Source: Nitrospirota bacterium
GTDB taxonomy: Bacteria > Nitrospirota > Thermodesulfovibrionia > Thermodesulfovibrionales > UBA6898
Assembly: GCA_016217695.1 (NCBI GenBank)
Contig: JACRHE010000019.1
Span: forward strand, 1 to 39,370
Direction of reading: 5' to 3'
DNA length: 39,370 nt
Positions 13,998 through 23,319 of this stretch are shown piece by piece (position 1 is the stretch's first letter; each line of letters opens with the position of its first letter). A program made the position numbers and the translations under genes. The notes under the pieces are model-generated. The model ran no database searches. It was not told where the DNA came from and saw nothing but the letters and a program-made list of their open reading frames with translations.

Positions 13998-15446
13998 TTA
14001 CGGAACGATTGTTATTACTGCCTGATCTGTGCCTCCAACTGAGTCATAAACATCAATATTAACAGTTACTGGTAAAGCTGGTAAAGGCGGGACTGCACCA
14101 TAGCACGGGACTGTAACCGTTATAGTAGAGCCGTTCCAAACACCAACTCCGGTCGCCAAATTAACAGCCAAGGTCGGGTCAGATGACGTTGTTATATATG
14201 TGGGGGTGCCACCTGAAATTATAAATGTTACAGTTTGCGGACATGCTGCGTCTGAGACCGCCGCTGTTCCCGGCACAATCAACAATGCTGGCGGTGCAGG
14301 CGGCGCACCTGCAGGAGGGGCGTTCACAACAACATTCGTTGTTGCTGTCCGGCCGCCGACTGAAGCCGTTATATGAGCAAGCGCTCCCAGAGAGCCGGCC
14401 AGCAGTGTCGGCGCCTTAAAGCTCGCTACAGCTATGCCGTCTGCGTCAGTTGCGATGAACGGATCTATGCCGCCCACATCTGTAGTAAAGTTGATCATTG
14501 TCCCTTCAGGAACAGGATTTCCTGCTGAGGTCGTGGCCTTTGCAGATATATCAGCGGTTCCTCCTGAATCGACAACCAGAGGGTTTGCCGATATTGTCAG
14601 AGTACCTACAGTCACAGGGTTAAGGAAGAGGCTGACCATATTAAATGCGTTATTGTCAGCTGAGGCCGTGATATTAACCACTGTATTAAAGGTCCTGAGA
14701 GTATTAGGGACGACCTGCACTAAGACAGATGCCTGCCCGTTGGAGTCTGTTGTCCTTTCGTTGGTTATCGGGAATGTGACCTCGCAGACAGTGGAGCCGT
14801 CAGAGCAGGCGACTGAAGGGTCTGACCCGATCCTGTAAGGCACGTCTGCGCCGAATGTCACCAGGCTGTTGGTTACAGGGTTGGATGTGCCTCCGACTGT
14901 GGCCCTGACTATAACCTGATTATCGGAAGAGTTCTCAAAAAGCGATAAATCGCTCGTCTCGCCGAACACCCCATCATTGTCTCCGTCAACCTCAAGAACC
15001 AGCGAGGTTGCGGTAGCAGTCGACGGAGGGAAGACAAGATCAAAGAGCGAGAAGAATACGGTCTTTTTGTCCCTTACCTGGCCTGCTCCTGTATTAACCT
15101 CTGCCTGCACAGTCGCAAACCCTGATGTTGTTGAATATAGAGTGACTGTTGCCAGACCTATTGAATTGGTCTTTGCGACTATGTCGCCCAGAACCCCGAG
15201 AGTCGAAAGGTTCGTAAATGTCACGTTCACATTCGGCACAGGGCTGCCATTACCGTCAAGGACCTTTGCCTTAAAATATAGATACGAATTCGTCTGGGCT
15301 ATATACTGCAGCGGCAACAGCTGGACTATCGACGGCAGGCCAGGGTTGTTACCCGCAGGTTCGCTCGAAAGATTGCTTCCGCTGCTGCAGCCGGCTATCA
15401 TCACCAGTGCGGTAAAGAGCGCCAAGGCTGATAATATCTTTTTCAT
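13998..15446 (-). CDS. Lipoprotein with bacterial Ig-like repeats
   Basis: The 482-residue protein starts at the ATG at 15446, which has a GGAGGGAGGAG ribosome site. MKKILSALALFTALVMIAGC is a lipoprotein signal with the acylated cysteine at residue 20. The mature part contains at least three Ig-like (Big_1/invasin-type) segments: about 45-130, about 165-275, and about 285-375 with ADISAKATTSAGNPVPEG and DADGIAVASF. A proline-rich hinge (PPAGAPPAPPA) leads to a C-terminal beta domain carrying two cysteines. DNGQA/DADGIA-type turns are typical of these repeats. It is the last gene behind pilMNOPQ and is probably on the outer membrane surface. A pilus-related or adhesive role is inferred from position only. 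Confidence 0.85.
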   Translation of the reverse strand: MKKILSALALFTALVMIAGCSSGSNLSSEPAGNNPGLPSIVQLLPLQYIAQTNSYLYFKAKVLDGNGSPVPNVNVTFTNLSTLGVLGDIVAKTNSIGLATVTLYSTTSGFATVQAEVNTGAGQVRDKKTVFFSLFDLVFPPSTATATSLVLEVDGDNDGVFGETSDLSLFENSSDNQVIVRATVGGTSNPVTNSLVTFGADVPYRIGSDPSVACSDGSTVCEVTFPITNERTTDSNGQASVLVQVVPNTLRTFNTVVNITASADNNAFNMVSLFLNPVTVGTLTISANPLVVDSGGTADISAKATTSAGNPVPEGTMINFTTDVGGIDPFIATDADGIAVASFKAPTLLAGSLGALAHITASVGGRTATTNVVVNAPPAGAPPAPPALLIVPGTAAVSDAACPQTVTFIISGGTPTYITTSSDPTLAVNLATGVGVWNGSTITVTVPCYGAVPPLPALPVTVNIDVYDSVGGTDQAVITIVP

Positions 15447-15457
15447 TCTCCTCCCTC

Positions 15458-16048
15458 CTACGAGCACTTGTTGAAGTCAGCCAGCCAGATATCATGTTCG
15501 ACCTGGAAGTACGCTGACTGTCCGTATTTACTGACAAACCTGCAGTTCAATTTCGCAATATAATGTGTAGGATATTCGACAGGCCCGTTTAAGTTCAAAA
15601 AGTCATCATAATATTTGACCTTCCTCTCAATGTCCATTATGGTGATCGGACAGGCATTCGGACCGACCGTCAGCCTGCAGTTCGGATATATTGTAAAGTT
15701 CTCTATAATCGGCGCTGCAGGGTCCTGATTAGCCTTCAGATAAGTTACCTGGCATTCTTCAAGCTGAGCAGGCACTGCCCAGTTCAGGGGGTTGGGGGCC
15801 AGAGCAGCCAGCTCAACCGTCAAAGTGGCATCTTCCCTGAAAAGACCTGGCTCAGGCTCGCCGCTAGGGCATATAAAGATATTTGCGTCAAAGTCCGGGC
15901 TTGAAGTGGCTACGCTTACAGAGAGCACCTGAAGGCCGCTGTCCGAACCGCCGGTAGATCCCGGCGCGCCTCCGGTATCGCCTCCGCAACCGGCAAGGGA
16001 TACAAGAAAAACAAGAAAAAGTCCTATCCCATAATATTTAGTTTTCAT
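15458..16048 (-). CDS. Lipoprotein of unknown function, pil operon tail
   Basis: A 196-residue protein I do not recognise. MKTKYYGIGLFLVFLVSLAGC is a clear lipoprotein signal (cysteine 21), followed by a Gly/Ser/Thr linker to about residue 37. The mature domain has an even number of cysteines that could pair in the periplasm (ICPSG, LEECQ, NCRL, ACPI, NCRF, NKCS). It looks mostly beta-stranded. It lies 62 bases after pilQ and 11 bases before the Ig-like lipoprotein, all in one direction, so it is probably co-transcribed. It may be a secretin-associated or surface protein, but nothing in the sequence proves that. Confidence 0.75.
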   Translation of the reverse strand: MKTKYYGIGLFLVFLVSLAGCGGDTGGAPGSTGGSDSGLQVLSVSVATSSPDFDANIFICPSGEPEPGLFREDATLTVELAALAPNPLNWAVPAQLEECQVTYLKANQDPAAPIIENFTIYPNCRLTVGPNACPITIMDIERKVKYYDDFLNLNGPVEYPTHYIAKLNCRFVSKYGQSAYFQVEHDIWLADFNKCS

Positions 16049-16110
16049 CTGCTCTCCTCTATATTATTTTTGGTTATCATGCCTTTCATGAATCTCCGGA
16101 TCCTCCCGCC

Positions 16111-18486
16111 TTATTTCAGCGCGCTGAATTCAACAATCTTGGGCGAGATGAATATCAGAATCTCACTTGTAGTTTCTGTGTTAAATTCCTTTTTGAAAAG
16201 TCTGCCCAGCAGCGGAATTTTATTCAGGCCCGGGACCCCGTCTTCGGTCCCCCTATTGGTCTGCTTGTAAATTCCGCCGATAACTATCGTATCACCGTTG
16301 TTTACGAGAACCGTGGTATCAACCGTATTCTTCGCCACATCCGCGCCTGTTGAAGTGCCTGAGGCTATCAGCCTCAGCAGCTCGTCTTTTGTTATCTTCA
16401 GGTGCATTAGAATCGCTCCGCCCGGCGCTATCCTCGGCTTGACATCAAGGCTCAGAAGGATCGGAACTTCCTTGAGATCCGTTTTATCGCTCGTCGCTAT
16501 AGGTATCTGGAGGTTACGGCCCTGGGTGATCTTTGCCTGCTCATTGTTCATGGTCATGATCCTCGGATTGGAAAGTATCTTGCCCTTTCCGAAGCTCTCC
16601 ATAGCAGACAACTGGAGATCAAGCGCGTAGTTGAGAGCCCTGTTAACATACCCAAAGCCTATCGCGCCGCCGGAGCCGAAGCCGACCGCAGCTGGAAGGT
16701 TCACGAGCAGGTTGTTGCCTGTTATGCCCGTATTGCCGAGGCCTCCGCTGACAGAGCCTATGGTCAGCGTATCGCTTATTCTCGGTTTTATGAAGTTCAA
16801 GCCCCACTGAATACCGAGCTCTTTTGTATAATCAGTATTTATCTCGACGATCTTGGCCTCTATCATCACCTGTCTGGCCTGCATATTTTCCTGGTCGATC
16901 TCTTTTATCAGAGCCCCAAGTCTTTCGACATTGGCCGCAAGGTCATTCACTATGAGTGAACTGCCCCTTTCATCACGTGAGATCGTGCCGCGAGAGCTCA
17001 ATATCTTTGCCTTGTCGATCGCATCCTGAAGCTTATCGAGCGCCGCATAATTTACGGGGTATATCCTCGTAACAAGCTCTCCTGCCTCGGATTCAGCCTT
17101 TTTCGTCTTGATGAAGTCGTCTATCTCCCTCGCCACAACGTTGGCGGGAACTATCCTGATGATATTTCCGTCAACGAGCTTAGCAAGCTGGAACGTTCTC
17201 ATGATAAGGTCAAGGGCCTGGTCCCAGGGCACATCCATCAGTTTAAGATTTATCCTTCCCTTGATATCAGGGTGAACAACGATGTTATAGCCGCTTATAT
17301 CGGCAAGCAGCCTGAAGATCGGGATGATGTCTGCATCCTGAAAATCAAGGTTGATCTTCCTGCCGGTAAACTTGCCGTGTTGTCCCCATTTTTCAGTATC
17401 TGAGCTCGTGATTGTAGGAGTGGCAGAAGGGGCAGAACTCCCGGCAGCAGCCATATCCTTTTCAGGCGTTTTTGAGACGCTAATCTCTTTTTCAGGAGCC
17501 TTGGCAACGACCTCTTTATCTTCAGGCTTTGCCTTGGGTGATTCTTTGGCTTTGGCCTTTGCCTGAACAACCGGCTCTTTCTCTGCAACCTCTGCCTTTG
17601 CGATCTCCTTTTTCTGTAAGGCTATCTCGATGGAGTTGCCTACGGCGGTAACTTCATAGTTCGTCTTTTCCTTCAGATCGAGCACAAGCCGTACCTTATC
17701 TTTATGTTTGCCGACCCGCAGCGCCTTCAGGGGAGGTACAGCGCCTTTGGGCAGGGCGGTCTTCAGCGTTACGCCTGGGATATCCACAACTATCCTTCCA
17801 TCAACAGGAAATACATTGGACATTATGGACCCGTCTCCGGTGATCATCACCTTCACGGCATCATCGGATTTCCTTACCTCTATGCCGGTTATGGCGGTAG
17901 CCTTCGGAAGAACAGGAGCGGCGGCTTCAGGGGCCTTCGGCATCTCAGCGGCTTTCTCTTCAGCCGGCTTTGGCGCCGGAACTTCTGCTGCCTCCGGCTT
18001 TGCAGCCTCTGCCGGAGCAGGTGCAGACTCGGAAGGCGCCGGGGCATTCTTGACTTCCGCCAGCACAACAGGCTCTTCTGCCTTAACAGTCAGCGACAAG
18101 GTATTATCTCCGTAACTCGGCACTACCGTTGCAGGGGTCTGCATGGTAACATCGATCTTTACTGACGGCTTGGGAGAGTTTATCTGCACAGGAACGGCCT
18201 CTGTTATGCCTCCCTTATCAAATACCATCTTGTCCTTGATGGCCCCCAGGGTCATATCAGCAATCTCTATGGTCATCTTATAGGGATCGCCGGAACTGTA
18301 TATGGTATAGGTAAATGACTTATTGCTCCTGATCAATAAGGTATTATCCTGGACCTGCATGTCTGTGATGACAGGGACATCCGGTATTGTCGATGCCTCT
18401 TTCATCCCCGGCGCTGTTGCACAGCCGACGACGAATGTCAGGAAAATAATTGATAAAAGCAGTTTTGTTGTCAAATTTTTTTTCAT
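16111..18486 (-). CDS. pilQ: Type IV pilus secretin
   Basis: Outer-membrane channel through which type IV pili pass, 791 residues. A signal peptide ends in a lipobox-like FVVGC (C22). A first AMIN domain lies at about 37-135, an Ala/Pro linker at 145-195, and a second AMIN domain at about 198-292 (both bind peptidoglycan in this family). A second Lys/Pro linker spans 295-365. The secretin N0/STN domain is at about 375-445 (INLDFQDADIIPIFRLLADISGYNIVV begins it), the N1 domain at about 470-535, and the secretin beta-barrel at about 595-788 with VPGLNKIPLLGRLFK. Its start overlaps pilP by four bases. The gene order pilMNOPQ is classical. Confidence 0.96.
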   Translation of the reverse strand: MKKNLTTKLLLSIIFLTFVVGCATAPGMKEASTIPDVPVITDMQVQDNTLLIRSNKSFTYTIYSSGDPYKMTIEIADMTLGAIKDKMVFDKGGITEAVPVQINSPKPSVKIDVTMQTPATVVPSYGDNTLSLTVKAEEPVVLAEVKNAPAPSESAPAPAEAAKPEAAEVPAPKPAEEKAAEMPKAPEAAAPVLPKATAITGIEVRKSDDAVKVMITGDGSIMSNVFPVDGRIVVDIPGVTLKTALPKGAVPPLKALRVGKHKDKVRLVLDLKEKTNYEVTAVGNSIEIALQKKEIAKAEVAEKEPVVQAKAKAKESPKAKPEDKEVVAKAPEKEISVSKTPEKDMAAAGSSAPSATPTITSSDTEKWGQHGKFTGRKINLDFQDADIIPIFRLLADISGYNIVVHPDIKGRINLKLMDVPWDQALDLIMRTFQLAKLVDGNIIRIVPANVVAREIDDFIKTKKAESEAGELVTRIYPVNYAALDKLQDAIDKAKILSSRGTISRDERGSSLIVNDLAANVERLGALIKEIDQENMQARQVMIEAKIVEINTDYTKELGIQWGLNFIKPRISDTLTIGSVSGGLGNTGITGNNLLVNLPAAVGFGSGGAIGFGYVNRALNYALDLQLSAMESFGKGKILSNPRIMTMNNEQAKITQGRNLQIPIATSDKTDLKEVPILLSLDVKPRIAPGGAILMHLKITKDELLRLIASGTSTGADVAKNTVDTTVLVNNGDTIVIGGIYKQTNRGTEDGVPGLNKIPLLGRLFKKEFNTETTSEILIFISPKIVEFSALK

Positions 18487-19007
18487 TCTTCCCCCTCCTT
18501 GCGGAGTTTCAATATGGTGTCTTTAGTCTTCATCTGGCCTTTGTAATCTTTCACCTGTTCCTGTATCAGGACATAGTCTTTGGTTATCTTTTCAACTTTA
18601 CCACCGTAAAGCCCCAGAGTCATGCCCTTTTTTATGGTATATGACTTATTGTCAGGCAGTGTTATCATGGCGTAGTGCTGCTGACTATCCCAGGCTATAG
18701 CTATCAGTCTTATTTCATCAACATCATAATTTTCGACAGGATTCAGCTTCTTCCTCTGAGGTTTCTCCTTTGCCACAACTATGAGTGACAGGAAGGGATC
18801 CCTTCTCCCCTTTGCATCGTAAACATAGACCTCCTTCTCGACCTTCGGCTCTTCCTTCTGCTGCGCCGCAGGTTCCGGGGACGCCGGCTTCGGAGCCTGA
18901 GCTACAGGCTTCGGAGCAACAGGTTTTTTCTCCCCGCATCCTGATATGCCTGAAATCAGCAGAGCGCTCACCAAGAAGAAGACCAGCTTATGTATAATCG
19001 TTGACAT
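18483..19007 (-). CDS. pilP: Type IV pilus assembly lipoprotein PilP
   Basis: Inner-membrane lipoprotein that links the PilMNO platform to the PilQ secretin. The 174-residue chain has a lipobox ISGISGC (cysteine about 24), a Pro/Ala/Lys-rich tether (about 28-60) and a compact beta domain beginning with YDAKGRRDPFLSL. GRRDPF is the usual PilP/HofP entry motif. It starts directly after pilO with no gap and overlaps pilQ by four bases. Confidence 0.94.
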   Translation of the reverse strand: MSTIIHKLVFFLVSALLISGISGCGEKKPVAPKPVAQAPKPASPEPAAQQKEEPKVEKEVYVYDAKGRRDPFLSLIVVAKEKPQRKKLNPVENYDVDEIRLIAIAWDSQQHYAMITLPDNKSYTIKKGMTLGLYGGKVEKITKDYVLIQEQVKDYKGQMKTKDTILKLRKEGEE

Positions 19008-19643
19008 CTATTTTTTGACCGCCTCTTTTTTGCCTGTATCCTTCTTGCCTGTGTCCTTCTGAGCAATCTCAGCCTCAGGCACTGCGGAATAAGTTGCTGC
19101 TGTAAAAGAAATCTCCAGCAGGTTGCTCCCTTTTATCACCTTCGGGGTTCCCATTTTAAGGTTATTGACATTTACAATCCTGTTCAGCTTTGTCAGGCTG
19201 CTTAAAAACCCACCCAGATCGTGATAGGTTCCGCTGACGCTTACGCTGACAGGTATTTCATATACTATCCCGCTGGAGTGCATTACCTTTTGAGAAGGTT
19301 TCCAGGATTTCATCTCAAGGCCCGCACTAATGCTGAGATCAGAAACCTGCTTCAGCAGGCTCGATATCTCTTTCTCCTCCGGCAGCTGCTCTTTCAATTC
19401 ATTCAGCCGGTTCAGAAGCCTTTCATTTTCCCTCATCAGTATCTCAAGCTTTGCCCCTTTAGCCTGACTTTCAGCGATCTGATTGTTCTGTTCATCGATC
19501 TTCTTGTCAAGAACCTTTATCTCTTTTTGCTTCGGGGTTATCGCCAACATGATAATAGCCACCGCAACAATAACCGAGGGCAGAAGGGAAAGGATTACCC
19601 TAACATATGACGGCAGTGTTTTCAGATCAAGCTTTAGGGCCAT
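19008..19643 (-). CDS. pilO: Type IV pilus assembly protein PilO
   Basis: A 211-residue bitopic inner-membrane protein with one membrane span (about 14-33), a coiled coil (about 36-85) and a periplasmic ferredoxin-like domain (about 90-195, with VSVSGTYHDLGGFLSSLTKL). It pairs with PilN through the coiled coil. The tail has the lysine-rich repeat DTGKKDTGKK, probably disordered. It follows pilN after a single base. Confidence 0.94.
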   Translation of the reverse strand: MALKLDLKTLPSYVRVILSLLPSVIVAVAIIMLAITPKQKEIKVLDKKIDEQNNQIAESQAKGAKLEILMRENERLLNRLNELKEQLPEEKEISSLLKQVSDLSISAGLEMKSWKPSQKVMHSSGIVYEIPVSVSVSGTYHDLGGFLSSLTKLNRIVNVNNLKMGTPKVIKGSNLLEISFTAATYSAVPEAEIAQKDTGKKDTGKKEAVKK

Positions 19644-19644
19644 G

Positions 19645-20184
19645 TCAGTTCTTCACCTTGAACGTTAATTTAAACCCGTACGAAGAAAATCCGGATATCT
19701 GAGCCTGTATCGATTCCTGCAGATACACGTCGGTAAATACATGAGAATTCTTCAGGTTGTTCACATAATTGACGACATCGGTATTCGTAAACGCAGTGCA
19801 GCTCAGGTTTATGTCTGTACCCCTCATATCCATGGAGTTAACCCAGACTCCGGCGGGCAGGAGAGCACTGATCTCGTCAAGCGCCTTGACAGGGATGGTC
19901 TTGTTTTTCCCCAGCTGCTCAATGATCTCTTTGCGTCTCTTAAAATCGGCATTGCGCTTCTCATAGTCTTCAACAGCCCTTATCTTCTCTTTCAGCTCAA
20001 GAATCTTTTTTTCATTCTCCGCGACCTGGTTCTTCCGGGTCAGAAGCTTTGCATTATAGAAATAAAACAGATATGCCATTATTGCCGCAGTCAGGATAAA
20101 AAGACCGAATCCCGCTATAACAAAGGTCGGCAGAGGTTTAGCCTTCTTTTTCTTCTTAACCGGCAGTAAGTTTATTTTTATCAT
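19645..20184 (-). CDS. pilN: Type IV pilus assembly protein PilN
   Basis: A 179-residue bitopic protein. The short cytoplasmic N-terminus MIKINLLPVKKKKK carries the INLLP motif that docks in the groove of PilM. A membrane span (about 21-42), a coiled coil (about 45-90) and a periplasmic domain with GVWVNSMDMRGTDINLSC follow. It overlaps the pilM stop by four bases. Confidence 0.95.
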   Translation of the reverse strand: MIKINLLPVKKKKKAKPLPTFVIAGFGLFILTAAIMAYLFYFYNAKLLTRKNQVAENEKKILELKEKIRAVEDYEKRNADFKRRKEIIEQLGKNKTIPVKALDEISALLPAGVWVNSMDMRGTDINLSCTAFTNTDVVNYVNNLKNSHVFTDVYLQESIQAQISGFSSYGFKLTFKVKN

Positions 20185-21233
20185 CTGTCTCCCTGCTTTC
20201 TCAGGGCCAGTCCTACAGCAACTGCCATCATGGGAGCAGTCTCTTCGATATATGCCTTGTCAAACCTTTTGGGTATCCTGACATTTCTGAAAGGTTCAGC
20301 CACCCTGGTCTCTATTCCTGTTCTGTCTGAAATCAGAGAAGCAAAATTTTTCAGAAGGGCGCAGCCTCCACTGAGTATAACCTCTGCAATATCTTCGTGG
20401 ACGGTCGTGCTCCGGTAATAATCAAAGGATCTGACGATTTCACTGAGTATCTCTTCTGAGGCCGCCTCTATTACAGAAGTTGCATCCTCGGGATTGACGT
20501 TCTCTATCGCTTCTCCGCGTTTCAGTTTCTCGGCATTTTCATATGATATATTGAATTCCCTCTGGAGAGCCTCGGTGTGAAGGTTGCTGCCGAGCGAGCT
20601 GTCCCTTGTGAAGAGGGATATTCCGCCTTTAAGAATGCTGAGGTTAATTGTGCTGGCTCCGATATTCAGAAGTGCAACGTTCTTGTCAGGGGAGATCTCA
20701 TAGTTGATGCCGTACATGTTCTCAAGGGCAAAGGAGTCGATGTCCACGACTATGGGATTAAGGCCGGCTTCCTTGACCACGGAGATGTATTCGTTGATGA
20801 TATCTTTCTTAACCGCCACAAGTATCACGTCCATCTGCCCCGGCTCGTCCTTGGGTCCGATAATCTGGAAGTCGAGGTTTACGTCCTCGATATCGAAAGG
20901 CACATATTGCTCGGCTTCAAACTTGATCGACTCGGAGAGCTCTTCCTCTGACATCTCCGGCAGCGAGATCCTCTTGATAATCACTGAAGAATGCCCGGAC
21001 ATGGAGATAACGGTATCCTTTGTTTTGATACCGGTCTTCTTGATCATCTCTTTCAGGGAATCGACGAGTCTGATGGAATCTATGATCGACCTGTCAACGA
21101 TCAGTTCAGGAGGCAGTGGATGAATATCAAAGAGATCGAGCTCATATGTCCCCTTCGACTCCTTAAGCTTGACGGTCTTGATATAGCTTGAACCTATGTC
21201 TAATCCTATTGATCCTTTTCCACCAAAAAGCAT
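20181..21233 (-). CDS. pilM: Type IV pilus assembly ATPase-like protein PilM
   Basis: A 350-residue actin-fold cytoplasmic protein that binds the N-terminus of PilN. Nucleotide-binding motifs are visible: GLDIGSSYIKTVKL (about 9-22), a second phosphate motif ALLNIGASTINLSIL near 188 and an adenosine motif VILSGGCALLKNF near 287. The ATG at 21233 has no Shine-Dalgarno sequence, and its promoter -10 box is only six bases away, so the mRNA is probably leaderless. It is the first gene of the pil operon. Confidence 0.96.
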   Translation of the reverse strand: MLFGGKGSIGLDIGSSYIKTVKLKESKGTYELDLFDIHPLPPELIVDRSIIDSIRLVDSLKEMIKKTGIKTKDTVISMSGHSSVIIKRISLPEMSEEELSESIKFEAEQYVPFDIEDVNLDFQIIGPKDEPGQMDVILVAVKKDIINEYISVVKEAGLNPIVVDIDSFALENMYGINYEISPDKNVALLNIGASTINLSILKGGISLFTRDSSLGSNLHTEALQREFNISYENAEKLKRGEAIENVNPEDATSVIEAASEEILSEIVRSFDYYRSTTVHEDIAEVILSGGCALLKNFASLISDRTGIETRVAEPFRNVRIPKRFDKAYIEETAPMMAVAVGLALRKQGDR

Positions 21234-21239
21234 AGTTTA

Positions 21240-21268
21240 TGAATACCAGAAAAAAAAATTCTTGTCAA
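21240..21268 (-). promoter_or_regulatory. Strong promoter of the pil operon, probably leaderless
   Basis: Minus strand: TTGACA (21263-21268), a 17-base spacer rich in T, then an extended -10 box TGG-TATTCA (core 21240-21245). Transcription would begin six to seven bases downstream, on or next to the A of the pilM ATG (21233). The -35 is a perfect consensus. Confidence 0.75.
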
Positions 21269-21351
21269 GGATTTTTTTTAAAATAATTCTGTTATATCCG
21301 CTAGTTTAAAGAAAAGCCTTAGAAATTAGTTTAACAATTAAAAAAATCAAG

Positions 21352-22320
21352 TTATAATTTTAGGATTCTTTCAATGGATAAAACGCCTGAATTTACTCTC
21401 CCTATGCCGAATAAATTCCCACCCGGGCCTTTCATCCTGAGGAGCGTATTTTCGGCCTTTCCGCGTATTTTATCCGTCATGATCTTCATTCCGTTCCTCG
21501 CTTTTTTATACTCCTCATCACCAAGAATTATTTCTTCCACTGCGGCCAGGGCGCTGTCCACGGAGTAAAAACTTTTTTCATCAGCCACCAGATATTCCCC
21601 CTGCATCCGGTCAGCTCTTTTTTCGGGCATCGATGACGAAGACTCATCATGACTGCAGGACTCATAAGAGAGCAGATCATCAAAGGTGACAGAATCTTCT
21701 ATGCCAAAAAAACCGATACCTGTCCTTTCGAGTGAAACAAGATGAGCCCCGGCGGACAGTTTTATTCCGATATCATCGCAGAGTGTTCTGATATATGTGC
21801 CTTTTGAGCAGGCGACCTCCAGATCAACAAAGGGGAGGTCAATATCTGTAATCTTAAGATAATATATATTGACCTGTCGTTCCGGTCTTTCGATCTCAAT
21901 ACCTTTTCGGGCAAGCTTGTAAAGGGTCTCTCCCCCTATCTTGACTGCGGAGTACATAGGAGGCTTCTGCATGATAATGCCACTGAAGGACATGATGGCC
22001 CTGTCAATATCAGCTGAGGACAGAAAGGATATATCCCGCCGCTCAATAATCCTGCCCTCGGCATCACAGGTATCGGTCCGTTCGCCAAGCTTCAACCTGG
22101 CACGATATTTTTTATCCATATCAACAAAGAACCGCACGATCTTTGTTGCCTCCCCCAGACAGACAAGGAGCACACCGGTAGCCAGGGGATCCAGGGTGCC
22201 TGCATGCCCGGCCTTCCTGACCCCCAGAATCTTTTTTACTTTGGTTACAGCCTGCTGAGAGGTAATGCCCATGGGTTTGTTGAGATTGATTATTAAATGC
22301 ATGGGAGAGATACTGAACAT
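21352..22320 (-). CDS. truB: tRNA pseudouridine-55 synthase
   Basis: Makes pseudouridine 55 in the T-loop of tRNAs. From the first ATG it has 322 residues; the ATG at 22302 (MHLIINLNKP) would fit the family better, and neither has a clear ribosome site. The catalytic Asp is D44 in GHAGTLDPLATGVL, followed by the family motifs KKYRARLKLGERTDTCDAEG and GTYIRTLCDDIG. A PUA-like C-terminal domain follows. The gene lies 45 bases after nrnA in the conserved infB-rbfA-nrnA-truB series. Confidence 0.95.
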   Translation of the reverse strand: MFSISPMHLIINLNKPMGITSQQAVTKVKKILGVRKAGHAGTLDPLATGVLLVCLGEATKIVRFFVDMDKKYRARLKLGERTDTCDAEGRIIERRDISFLSSADIDRAIMSFSGIIMQKPPMYSAVKIGGETLYKLARKGIEIERPERQVNIYYLKITDIDLPFVDLEVACSKGTYIRTLCDDIGIKLSAGAHLVSLERTGIGFFGIEDSVTFDDLLSYESCSHDESSSSMPEKRADRMQGEYLVADEKSFYSVDSALAAVEEIILGDEEYKKARNGMKIMTDKIRGKAENTLLRMKGPGGNLFGIGRVNSGVLSIERILKL

Positions 22321-22365
22321 TCAGCAGGCTTTGGGCCGCAGGCTATAGGCCCGGGACATTAAGCC

Positions 22366-23319
22366 TCACCGTCTGCTGATCCTTGCATAAGCCTTCGCAA
22401 GTGATGTCTTCAGCCCCTTAAGGTCAGTCCTCATTCTGAATCCTGCAGCGTTCTTATGTCCTCCACCGCCGAACTCCTCTGCTATCTCAGCCACATTGAC
22501 TGCGCCCTTTGACCTCAGGCTTGCCTTCCAGAGACCGTTATCCAGCTCCCTTAACAGGGCAGATACCTTTACGGTGTCTATCATCCGGGGGAAATTGGAA
22601 AAGTTTTCCGTATCCTCGTCCTGTGTGCCTGTTTTCCTGAACATATCCCGCGATATATAAGTTATCGCCAGATCATTTTTAATCTCAAGAGTGTTTAACG
22701 TCATGATCAGGAGGTCGAACCTCTTTTTCCCCCATGTCTCATATATGGCGTCAGCAATATGGTTCGGATCAGCCCCTGAAGTTACGAGCTCGGCCCCAAC
22801 CCTGAGCACCTCTGCAGTTGTATTGCTGTATCTGAATGTGCCTGTGTCAACAGAGACCGCGGTGTAAAGATTTGAAGCCATAGCCGCAGTCACGGGAATG
22901 CCCAGGGTTTTTATGATGCGATATACCATAATCCCTGTGGCAGCAGCAGTGCTGTCAATCCACCTGACATCACCGAAGTCCGCTTCGGTTTCATGGTGGT
23001 CTATCACCACTGAATATCTGAAACCGCCTGCGGATAATGCGGCCCTCTCTGGACTATTGCAGTCCAGGAGCACAAGGGTGCAATTCTGTCCCAGATTTCT
23101 CGTCATCCTGGATCTGAATTTTTCATAACCGGGGAGAAACCTGTAAGAAAGGGGAATAGGGTCCCTGCTATAAACGAAAGTCTTCTTCCCCTGGAATTCA
23201 AGGGCCATTGAAAGGGCCAGCGCCGAACCGATTGCATCGCCGTCAGGGTTTATATGCGTTGCGATAAAAAAAGAATCCCCCTGCCCCAGCGCAGAGAGGA
23301 TTTTTTTAGGAGCCTTCAT
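22366..23319 (-). CDS. nrnA: DHH/DHHA1 phosphoesterase, NrnA type (oligoribonuclease / pAp phosphatase)
   Basis: The 317-residue protein has a DHH domain with metal motifs THINPDGDAIGSAL (about 21-34), VLLDCNS (about 83-89) and VVIDHHETEADF (about 104-115). Its C-terminal DHHA1 domain has the RNA-binding GGGGHKNAAGFR motif (about 286-297). Family members degrade nanoRNA and dephosphorylate pAp, in the cytoplasm. It overlaps the end of rbfA by 14 bases, the usual arrangement next to infB and truB. Confidence 0.94.
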   Translation of the reverse strand: MKAPKKILSALGQGDSFFIATHINPDGDAIGSALALSMALEFQGKKTFVYSRDPIPLSYRFLPGYEKFRSRMTRNLGQNCTLVLLDCNSPERAALSAGGFRYSVVIDHHETEADFGDVRWIDSTAAATGIMVYRIIKTLGIPVTAAMASNLYTAVSVDTGTFRYSNTTAEVLRVGAELVTSGADPNHIADAIYETWGKKRFDLLIMTLNTLEIKNDLAITYISRDMFRKTGTQDEDTENFSNFPRMIDTVKVSALLRELDNGLWKASLRSKGAVNVAEIAEEFGGGGHKNAAGFRMRTDLKGLKTSLAKAYARISRR

